Source: Gemmatimonas sp.
Lineage (GTDB): Bacteria; Gemmatimonadota; Gemmatimonadetes; Gemmatimonadales; Gemmatimonadaceae
Direction of reading: 5' to 3'
Length of the DNA: 64,000 bases
Assembly (NCBI RefSeq): GCF_031426495.1
Contig: NZ_JANPLK010000013.1
Span: 46,054 to 110,053, forward strand
Shown here: positions 34,188 to 41,199 of the stretch, piece after piece
How positions within the stretch are numbered: the first letter of the stretch is position 1
Layout: each line of letters opens with the position of its first letter
Made by a program: the position numbers and the translations under genes
Notes under the pieces: model-generated
Told to the model about the DNA's origin: nothing
Seen by the model: the letters and a program-made list of their open reading frames with translations, nothing else
The model's database searches: none

Positions 34188-35509
34188 TTTCGGCGTCCGT
34201 CGAGTTGTTGGATGGTCTTCGTGGAAGCGGGACGTGTCTTGCGCAGCAGCGCCGATACTGATTCAGCACCCTTCAGGGCACGCAGCACGTTCTCGCCGGC
34301 GAGTCCCTTCAGTTCCGCATCGGTCCAGCCGCGCTTCAGCAGTTCGGCGAACAGCGTCGGATACGTTGAGACATCTTCGAGGCCCTGAACGGTTTCCGTG
34401 ATGCCGTCGAAATCGCCGCCGATCCCCACGTGCGCCGCACCGGCGATCTTCTTGATGTGATCGAGATGATCGGCCACGTCACTGATCGTCGCGATCGGTG
34501 TGGGGTGCGCCTGACGCCACGGCGCGAAGGCCTTGAACTGCGAATCGTTGTCGTTCGGGAAGCGCTTGATGAGCGAATCCCGGATGGCGGTGACCTGCGC
34601 GCCATAGTTCGCCACCGACTGCGACACGAAGCCGGGCACGAACGTCATCATCACCACGCCGCCGTTCTTGGGCAGGCGCGAGAGAATGGAGTCGGGCACG
34701 TTGCGCGGCACATCGGTGACACCGCGCGCCGCGGCATGTGACCAGATCACCGGCGCTTCCGACACCGACAGCGCCTGACTCATCACCGCCGGTGACGTAT
34801 GCGCCAGATCGACCATCATGCCGAGCCGGTTCATCTCGCGCACGACTTCCTTGCCGAAAGCGGTGAGGCCGTTGTTGCGTGGCACATCGTTCGCGGCGTC
34901 GGCCCAATCGAGCGTCACATTGTGCGTGAGCGTCATGTAGCGCGCGCCGAGTTCGTAGTACGAGCGCAAGGCGCCCAGCGAATTCTCGATCGCGTGTCCG
35001 CCTTCCATGCCCAGCAGGGAGCCGATCTTCCCCTGCGCATACGCCTTGCGCACATCGGCCGCGGTGAACGCCGGTACGAACACATCCGGATAGCGCGCAA
35101 TCGTGCGCTTGGCGATGTCGATCTGCTCGAGTTGAATGCGCGCGTAGCCCGAGTCGCGTACTTCGCCAGGGATGTACACCGACCAGAACTGTCCGCCTAC
35201 CATGCCTTTGCGCAGGCGCGCGATGTCGGTCATGCCGGCCGTCTTGCGGCGCAGATCATACGCCACCACATCGAGCGGATCCTTCGCCGCTTCACGCATC
35301 GCCCACGGCAGATCGTTGTGTCCGTCCACCAGCGGCGTGTTCCGCAACAGCTTGCGCACGTACGTAAGGCGGGCCTCGAGCGACGCATCCTTAATCGAGA
35401 TCGCCGGGGCCGCCGGCTTCTTGGTGGCGGCCTGCGCCGCGGCCGTCGTGGGCAGGCTCATCGCCAACCCAAGACTCGTCACCACGAACCCAATACGGCG
35501 TGTCAGCAT
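34184..35509 (-). CDS. M19 (renal dipeptidase-like) membrane/periplasmic dipeptidase
   Basis: About 441 residues from ATG 35509, with a signal peptide ending near AAAQA. M19 metal ligands are visible: VDGHNDLPW (HxD, about 60), the bridging Glu in LLGMEGGHAIE (about 165), and the His residues in DLAHTSP and WSHAAARG. The C-terminal GGDFDGITETVQGLEDVSTY is characteristic of the family. It would hydrolyse dipeptides (some also act on D-amino acids or beta-lactams) outside the cytoplasm. It overlaps the esterase gene by 7 nt and the Tat epimerase gene by 4 nt. Confidence 0.93.
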   Translation of the reverse strand: MLTRRIGFVVTSLGLAMSLPTTAAAQAATKKPAAPAISIKDASLEARLTYVRKLLRNTPLVDGHNDLPWAMREAAKDPLDVVAYDLRRKTAGMTDIARLRKGMVGGQFWSVYIPGEVRDSGYARIQLEQIDIAKRTIARYPDVFVPAFTAADVRKAYAQGKIGSLLGMEGGHAIENSLGALRSYYELGARYMTLTHNVTLDWADAANDVPRNNGLTAFGKEVVREMNRLGMMVDLAHTSPAVMSQALSVSEAPVIWSHAAARGVTDVPRNVPDSILSRLPKNGGVVMMTFVPGFVSQSVANYGAQVTAIRDSLIKRFPNDNDSQFKAFAPWRQAHPTPIATISDVADHLDHIKKIAGAAHVGIGGDFDGITETVQGLEDVSTYPTLFAELLKRGWTDAELKGLAGENVLRALKGAESVSALLRKTRPASTKTIQQLDGRRK

Positions 35510-36267
35510 CCGAGTCGCTCCAGATAGTGTGGCAGCATCTTGCGCCACCACGGCCAGTCGTGGTTCACGTCATGCCCCCACAGGTCGAAGGTATGTCCGA
35601 TCTGCTTGCGATCGAGCAGGTCGTGGAACACGCGCGTCGCGTCGGGCTTTTCGTACGCGCCCTGCCCAGCCACGATCGCAATCCGCGTGTGATGCCGCAG
35701 CGTATCGAGGGCGCCGCCCTCCATGTTCGCCACGTACCACATCGGGTTGTTGAAATAGCAGTTGTCGTCGGTGTAGCCCTTGAAGTAGCTCGGCGACAAA
35801 TCGTAGAAGCCGCTCATGCCGATCAGTCCGCCAAAGAGATCGGGGCGACGGAACAGCGCGTTCGCGGCGTGGAAGCAGCCGAAGCTGGCGCCGGTGGTAA
35901 TCGCGCGCGCCTGCCCGTCACCGCAGACATGGCGGATGTACGGCACGACTTCGTCTTCGATGTAGCGCGAGTACAGCGCCTGACGTCGGCCGGCTTCCGG
36001 CACCGGCAAGCTACGGTCCATCCACGCGAGCTTGTTGATGCTGTCGATCGAGAACACGCGAATGCGCCCCTGCATGAGCAGCGGCTCGATCGCTTTGATC
36101 AACCAGAAGCGCTCGTTCTCCAGAAAGTCGGCGGCGGCCGTGGGGAAGAGCAGGATGGGCTGACCACGCCATCCGTACGACACGATCGGCATTTCCAGAC
36201 CGAGCGCGGGGCTGCGCCAACGATCAATCCGTTTGGGCAGCGAGGGGTCGACAAACTGTGGGGACAT
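35503..36267 (-). CDS. Alpha/beta-hydrolase esterase (putative esterase family)
   Basis: A 254-residue cytoplasmic-looking hydrolase without signal peptide. The nucleophile elbow ITTGASFGCFHA (GxSxG, Ser about 129) and the C-terminal LWGHDVNHDWPWWR with a likely catalytic His match the Esterase D/antigen-85-like putative esterase group. It is the first gene of the five-gene operon. The substrate is unknown. Confidence 0.85.
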   Translation of the reverse strand: MSPQFVDPSLPKRIDRWRSPALGLEMPIVSYGWRGQPILLFPTAAADFLENERFWLIKAIEPLLMQGRIRVFSIDSINKLAWMDRSLPVPEAGRRQALYSRYIEDEVVPYIRHVCGDGQARAITTGASFGCFHAANALFRRPDLFGGLIGMSGFYDLSPSYFKGYTDDNCYFNNPMWYVANMEGGALDTLRHHTRIAIVAGQGAYEKPDATRVFHDLLDRKQIGHTFDLWGHDVNHDWPWWRKMLPHYLERLGC

Positions 36268-36436
36268 GCTGGGGAAAGCTCACCCGAGTGCCGCATCGGG
36301 GCCAGTGCAACCGGGGCGGACCGTTGCCAGCCGGTGACCGTTCCGTGGTCATTTGCGCGCCGGTTCGGTACCACAGCGCCTCAGGTTGAACTGTCCGAGC
36401 ATACAGCCACGGACGTCACCGACCACTGGAGGCCAC

Positions 36437-37330
36437 ATGCTCGCTCGCGCATTCGACGCGTCGAACACCCCCTACCTGACGCCGGCTGGCGACGGATCGC
36501 ACACGGTCGCGCCACTCGAGGCCGACGTCTTCCCACACCACGTGGACGGCATCCCACCCGGCATCGTCGAGACGGGCAAGTACGTGCTGCGCTTCGCGTG
36601 GTCCCGCCAGGATCTGCACGCGGTGCAGTCGCTGCGATACCGGGTGTTCTGCGAAGAGCTCGGTGAAGGAGCGCACGACGCCACGACGGCGACAACGACG
36701 ACGGCGGCGCGTGAGGCGGATGAACGGGATCCCTGGTTTCACCACCTCATGATCTGCGAACGCAGTTCGGGAGTCGTGGTCGGCACCTACCGTTTGCAAA
36801 CGGCCGTCATGGCCGCCACGCGTCATGGGTTCTACAGCGCCACGCTGTTCGAACTTGGTGCCGTACCGGGAAGCCTGCTGATGGGCGCGGTCGAAATCGG
36901 TCGCGCCTGCGTCGACCCGGCACATCGATCAGGGCGTGTCCTTCGTCTCCTGTGGAAGGGGATTGCGCGCTATCTGCAGTGGAACGACAAACGCTATCTG
37001 TTCGGTTGCTGCTCGCTCAGCGGTATCGACGTGGAGCCGGCCGTCGAGGCCTGGCGGGCCCTTCACGCGCGCAGCGCCTTCCACGACCGGATTCTGGTAC
37101 GTCCGCGTCCCGCCGCGAGGGCACTTCCCGATGACGGCCGCGTGCGCCCGCTGATCGACGCCGCGTCACTCAGCGCCACCCTGCCGCCACTGTTCGAAGG
37201 CTATCTGTCGCTGGGCGCCAAGGTGTGTGGCGCACCCGCGCTCGACCACGCCTTCGGAACCACCGACTTCCTGGTGCTGCTCGACGTGCACGACATGGAT
37301 GCCCGGAGCTACGCGTCCCTCTTCGGGTGA
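36437..37330 (+). CDS. olsB: OlsB-like N-acyltransferase (ornithine lipid synthesis)
   Basis: About 297 residues from ATG 36437, which has a strong GGAGG 5 nt upstream. The family (Acyltransf_5, GNAT-like) transfers a 3-hydroxyacyl group from ACP to the alpha-amino group of ornithine, giving lyso-ornithine lipid. Conserved segments include LRFAWSRQDLHAVQSLRYRV (about 53) and VEIGRACVDPAHRSGRVLRL (about 155). The stop overlaps the GTG start of the next acyltransferase, forming the usual olsB-olsA pair. A run of Thr/Ala (ATTATTTTAA) is a small local insertion. Confidence 0.82.
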   Translation: MLARAFDASNTPYLTPAGDGSHTVAPLEADVFPHHVDGIPPGIVETGKYVLRFAWSRQDLHAVQSLRYRVFCEELGEGAHDATTATTTTAAREADERDPWFHHLMICERSSGVVVGTYRLQTAVMAATRHGFYSATLFELGAVPGSLLMGAVEIGRACVDPAHRSGRVLRLLWKGIARYLQWNDKRYLFGCCSLSGIDVEPAVEAWRALHARSAFHDRILVRPRPAARALPDDGRVRPLIDAASLSATLPPLFEGYLSLGAKVCGAPALDHAFGTTDFLVLLDVHDMDARSYASLFG

Positions 37331-38070
37331 GGCGCGGCTTCGGCTGCAGTTTCGTGCGCTTCGTGGTCCGATGGCTCTGTCGTGGCGTGCTGCGCCTGCT
37401 TCGTATCGACGTGCGCACGCTCGGGCAGCTGCCACCCGGTCCGGCCCTGTTGGTGGCCAACCATCTCTCGTGGATCGACATCGTGGCGATGGTAGCGCGC
37501 TTCGATTGCACCTTCGTGGCAAAGGACGACGTGCGCCACTGGCCGTTTATCGGTGCGCTTGGCGAGGCACTCGGGGTGATCTGGATCGATCGACGTCGCA
37601 AACGCGATCTGCGACGCGCCATCGCGAAGCTCAGCGACGCGCTCCAGAGTGGCTCGCGGGTCGTGCTCTTCCCCGAGGGCACCACCACCACCGGTCGGCA
37701 GGTGTTGCCGTTCCGCTCGTCGCTGCTACAGGCAGCCGTGATGAGCCGCGTGCCGGTGGTCCCGATCGCGCTGTCGGCCCACGCCGCCGACGGTCAGGGC
37801 GAAACGCTTTGCTGGGTGGGTGAAGAAACGCTATTGGCACATCTACCGCGGGTCGTCGCGCTGCGACAGGCGACGTTCGAGATCCGCATTCTCACACCGA
37901 TGGCGGCGGGGCCGACCCGCAAAGTACAGAGTGCCGCAGCCCGCGCAGTCATCGTGTCGGCGCGTCGGCTACCCATGCGCCGTCAGCCCGCCGTCGGAAA
38001 CGGCGTCAGCTTTTTCGCGAAACAGAACTTCCGACCAATCGAGAGCTCTGAGCGGGAGATCGCCCGATAG
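37327..38070 (+). CDS. olsA: OlsA-like 1-acyl-glycerol-3-phosphate / lyso-ornithine-lipid acyltransferase
   Basis: About 247 residues from a GTG at 37327 (GTGA overlap with olsB). PlsC-family motifs are present: NHLSWIDIV (HX4D, about 43) and FPEGTTTTG (about 114), preceded by an N-terminal membrane segment. Next to olsB it most likely adds the second acyl chain to lyso-ornithine lipid; a general PlsC role is the alternative. Its last 88 bp overlap the 3' end of the convergent GNAT gene, encoding the tail from about residue 219. Confidence 0.82.
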   Translation: MRRGFGCSFVRFVVRWLCRGVLRLLRIDVRTLGQLPPGPALLVANHLSWIDIVAMVARFDCTFVAKDDVRHWPFIGALGEALGVIWIDRRRKRDLRRAIAKLSDALQSGSRVVLFPEGTTTTGRQVLPFRSSLLQAAVMSRVPVVPIALSAHAADGQGETLCWVGEETLLAHLPRVVALRQATFEIRILTPMAAGPTRKVQSAAARAVIVSARRLPMRRQPAVGNGVSFFAKQNFRPIESSEREIAR

Positions 38071-38510
38071 CGGGCGATTTTCTCGGGATAGCGCAGAATC
38101 GTGGATTCGTGAAATCCCATGCGCAGAAACAGCGGTTCGGCTAGTGAAATGGCGAACAGCTCCGGATAGCCGCGCTCCATGGCGAGCTTTTCGGCAGCCG
38201 TGATCAGCCGCTGCCCGAGGCCGTGTCCCTGTGCGTCGGGCGCCACCGCGAGCGACACCAGTTCTACGAGGGACGGCGAGTACTCGTCGAGCGCGACCTG
38301 TCCCAACAGCTCGCCGTGGGCGCCGCGCACGACCTGATAGTCGGCCAAATGGCTCACCACGAACGCTTCGCTGCGATGCAGCGTGAGTCCGTCGGGGGCG
38401 AACATGTTGTTCAGGGCGACGATATCTGGCACATCATCGTCGTGCGCGTGCTCCACCCGAAGCGGCCAGGCGCAGCTCTCCACCGCCGGGGTTTCCGTCT
38501 CGGTGGCCAT
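37983..38510 (-). CDS. GNAT-family N-acetyltransferase (ArgA-like)
   Basis: About 175 residues with a GNAT core: SLAVAPDAQGHGLGQRLITA (acetyl-CoA-binding motif A, about 92) and the downstream LFAISLAEPLFLRMGFHE. The pattern resembles the acetyltransferase domain of N-acetylglutamate synthase and amino-acid acetyltransferases. Its start overlaps the DUF411 stop (TGATG), so it is translated from the same mRNA. The 3' end overlaps olsA by 88 bp on the opposite strand. Confidence 0.85.
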   Translation of the reverse strand: MATETETPAVESCAWPLRVEHAHDDDVPDIVALNNMFAPDGLTLHRSEAFVVSHLADYQVVRGAHGELLGQVALDEYSPSLVELVSLAVAPDAQGHGLGQRLITAAEKLAMERGYPELFAISLAEPLFLRMGFHESTILRYPEKIARYRAISRSELSIGRKFCFAKKLTPFPTAG

Positions 38511-39031
38511 CAACGCGACGCGTACACCCGGGTCTTGCCGGCCTTGTCGAAGAGCACGACGTCGTAGGCATCCTTGTGCGATCCCTGCTCCATCCCGGGC
38601 GAGCCCATCGGCATGCCGGGCACGGCCAATCCGCGGGCCACCGGCTGCTCGCGGAGCAGCTTCTGGATCAAGTCGGCCGGCACGTGCCCTTCGATCGCGT
38701 AGGCGCCGACTCGGGCCGTGTGGCAGGATTCGAGGGCCGAGGGGACGCCGAACGAGGCCTTGACGCTGGACATGTCGGCCGTGTCGCGGACGGTGACCAC
38801 AAATCCGGCCTTCTTCACGTGACTCACCCATTCCGTGCAGCAGCCGCAATTCGGGTCTTTGTAGACCGTCATCGGCGGCAACGCGGCAACGGGGGTGCGC
38901 TTCGGGGAGGGCTGGGCGACCAGCTCCCGCGCGCCGACGACCGCCGCCAACGAGGCGAGACCGAGCTGGGCGGCGGTGGTGAGGAATGCGCGCCGGTTGG
39001 GCGGGAGGGCGGAGTCCGAGTGCTGGCTCAT
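38510..39031 (-). CDS. DUF411 metal-binding protein
   Basis: About 173 residues starting at ATG 39031. A twin-arginine-like signal (NRRAFLTTAAQLGLASLAAV) is followed by the DUF411 domain: YKDPNCGCCTEW (CxCC, about 70), LESCHTARVG, IEGHVPADLIQKLL and GLAVPGMPMGSPGME. DUF411 proteins are linked to copper or other heavy-metal handling in the periplasm. A -10-like TATACT ends 6 nt before the ATG, so the mRNA is probably leaderless. Confidence 0.87.
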   Translation of the reverse strand: MSQHSDSALPPNRRAFLTTAAQLGLASLAAVVGARELVAQPSPKRTPVAALPPMTVYKDPNCGCCTEWVSHVKKAGFVVTVRDTADMSSVKASFGVPSALESCHTARVGAYAIEGHVPADLIQKLLREQPVARGLAVPGMPMGSPGMEQGSHKDAYDVVLFDKAGKTRVYASR

Positions 39032-39037
39032 ATGAGA

Positions 39038-39043
39038 AGTATA
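39038..39043 (-). promoter_or_regulatory. Probable -10 element, leaderless DUF411 transcript
   Basis: TATACT on the minus strand, six bases before the start codon; transcription would begin at or beside the ATG. No Shine-Dalgarno is present. A weak ATTCAC lies at the -35 distance. Confidence 0.4.
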
Positions 39044-39252
39044 GCGAATTTGAAGGCCGGTGAATTTCGTCTCGCGGACACCGATGCGGCGGCCTGAAGA
39101 ATCAGCGTACCTGACCGATACTTCACTTGGCACGGCCGTGCCGGCGAAAGCTTGAGCGGTGCGCGTGTATCCAAGCGATGAAACGGACCGGCGACGGCGC
39201 CGCCGTTTCGCCGATACCCCGGTCGGAGCCGCTGGCTCCATTCGAGATCTCA

Positions 39253-41013
39253 ATGTCCATCGTTGAAACGAACACGGTGCTCGGCCGAAGCCGAGTGGCC
39301 GCTGACCGCCTGCTGGGTCTTGTCCTGTTGGTGCATTTTCCGATCGCTCTCGCCATGGCGACGCTGCACGGCGCCTGGACGACGGCCTTCGCCGTTGCGC
39401 TGCCGATTTCGCTCGGCGCCTTCTGGTTGTCGCGATCGGCCGCCGGCGCGCAGATCACGCGGCTGGTGATTGGCATGGGATTCATGGCCTATTCAGGCAT
39501 CTTCATTCATCAAGCCCATGGGATGATCGAGGCACACTTTCACGTGTTCGCGTCGCTCGCCTTCCTGCTCGTCTACCGCGATTGGCGGGTAATCGTGGCG
39601 GCCGCGGTCACGATCGCCGTGCACCATGTCGGCTTTCATGTCATGCAGGGCATGGGCGCGGGCGTCTACTTGTTGAACCATAACGTCGGTGGTCACGCGA
39701 TCGTCGTGGTACATGCCCTGTTCGTGGTGTTCGAGAGTGCGATTCTGGTGTGGATGTCGGTGCAGCTGCACCGCGAGGCGGCGACCACGCAGGAGGTCTT
39801 CGAGTCGCTCGAGGCCTTGGGCGAGGGACGCGTGGACCGCGAGCCCGTTGGAGACGGCGTCGCTGCAGCGGTGCGCACGGTGATCGCGGCGGTCCGGTCA
39901 CTCGATCATGGAGCGGCCGAACTCGGGCTGGCCGTGCAGGAGCGTCGCGCAATGCGCTTCGCCGAGCAGAGTGGCCTTCACGGCGCTTTCGGCTCGGTGG
40001 CCACCCGTATGGTCGACGCCTCCCGCACCGTCGAGGAGCTCCGCGTGTCCAGCGAGCGGGACCATGCCAGCACCCAGCGCTTCCTCGACACCCTTACGCC
40101 CGCCATTGTTGCCATGCGCGACGGCGACCTGACGAGCGTGATCGGGACCGGATTCGGGAAGACGTACGATGTGACGGCGACCGCGATGGATAGCGCGCTT
40201 CAGCAGCTGCGCGACGCGATCGGCGAACTGCGCTCGTCGTCCGAACAGATCGACGGCGCCTCTGGTGAGATCGCGAACGGTTCGGACAACCTGGCACAGC
40301 TCACGTCGGAGCAGGCGGCGTCGCTCGAGGAAGTGAGCGCGAGCCTGATGGAGTTGGCGTCGTTGAGCCAGTCGAACGCGGCCGATGTGGGGCAAGCCCG
40401 GACCGCCACGGCTGATGCCAGCAGCGCCGCCGGCAACGGCGTGAGCGAGGTTCAACGCCTCATGGCGGCGATGGACGAGACACGGACCGCGGCCCGCGAA
40501 ACGGCCAAGATCGTGAAGACCATCGACGAGATTGCCTTCCAGACCAACCTGCTGGCGCTCAACGCGTCGGTGGAAGCAGCCCGGGCCGGCGACGCGGGTC
40601 GCGGCTTTGCGGTCGTCGCCGATGAAGTGCGGGCGCTTGCCCTGCGCTGTGCCGACGCCGCGCGAACCACGGCCGAGCTGATCGATCAAGCCGTGCAGCG
40701 GGTGGAAGGTGGCGTGTCGATTTCGAACCAAGTGGGGACGCAACTGCGCGAGGTCTCGACGCGCATCAGCAGTGTGAACGCGATCATGGAGTCGATCGGG
40801 CAGGCCACGAGCTCGCAGCAGGACGGGATCAACCAGATCCGCGATGCCGTGGCGGCCCTCAATGGCACGGTGCAGAACGCGGCCGCCAACGCCGAGGAGT
40901 CGGCCAGCGCGGCGCAGGAGCTGAGTGCGCAGGCGCGGGCGCAGCGGGCGCAGAGCGAGCGGTTCGTGGTCGATGGGGCGCCGAGGCGACGGTCAGTGCG
41001 CAAAGCGGCGTAA
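39253..41013 (+). CDS. Methyl-accepting chemotaxis protein with His-rich multi-helix membrane sensor
   Basis: About 586 residues from ATG 39253 (alternative starts at 39178 and further up). The N-terminal 190 residues contain about six hydrophobic segments with conserved histidines (IFIHQAHGMIEAHFHVFASL and AVHHVGFHVMQ), a type also found in some diguanylate cyclases. There is no periplasmic ligand-binding domain. A linker (about 200-310) precedes the cytoplasmic signalling domain, whose hairpin tip reads IDEIAFQTNLLALNASVEAA then RAGDAGRGFAVVADEVRALA, diagnostic for MCPs. It would signal to a CheA kinase not in this window. The His cluster may bind a metal or heme. Confidence 0.9.
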   Translation: MSIVETNTVLGRSRVAADRLLGLVLLVHFPIALAMATLHGAWTTAFAVALPISLGAFWLSRSAAGAQITRLVIGMGFMAYSGIFIHQAHGMIEAHFHVFASLAFLLVYRDWRVIVAAAVTIAVHHVGFHVMQGMGAGVYLLNHNVGGHAIVVVHALFVVFESAILVWMSVQLHREAATTQEVFESLEALGEGRVDREPVGDGVAAAVRTVIAAVRSLDHGAAELGLAVQERRAMRFAEQSGLHGAFGSVATRMVDASRTVEELRVSSERDHASTQRFLDTLTPAIVAMRDGDLTSVIGTGFGKTYDVTATAMDSALQQLRDAIGELRSSSEQIDGASGEIANGSDNLAQLTSEQAASLEEVSASLMELASLSQSNAADVGQARTATADASSAAGNGVSEVQRLMAAMDETRTAARETAKIVKTIDEIAFQTNLLALNASVEAARAGDAGRGFAVVADEVRALALRCADAARTTAELIDQAVQRVEGGVSISNQVGTQLREVSTRISSVNAIMESIGQATSSQQDGINQIRDAVAALNGTVQNAAANAEESASAAQELSAQARAQRAQSERFVVDGAPRRRSVRKAA

Positions 41014-41038
41014 GGACGCCAATCGTGCGATAGGGGTG

Positions 41039-41068
41039 AGCGGGCGTGACCAACTGGCCACGCCCGCT
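41039..41068 (+). terminator. Hairpin after the chemoreceptor gene
   Basis: AGCGGGCGTG and its exact reverse complement CACGCCCGCT with a 10-nt loop start 26 nt after the MCP stop; the downstream sequence TCTCGTATCT is only weakly T-rich, so termination efficiency is uncertain. Confidence 0.5.
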
Positions 41069-41199
41069 TCTCGTATCTGACAGGCGAGAATCGGGGATTC
41101 CCCGACGTGATTCGGTGGGCTTCCTGACGGGCGAACGAGGTGTAGCGGCCTACACTCACCACCCATGACCCCCCTTCCACGTATCGCCAGAGGCATTCG

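Noticed and set aside
41069..41199. FNR/ANR box upstream of ccoNO
   Set aside because: No TTGAT-N4-ATCAA-like sequence was found in the interval.
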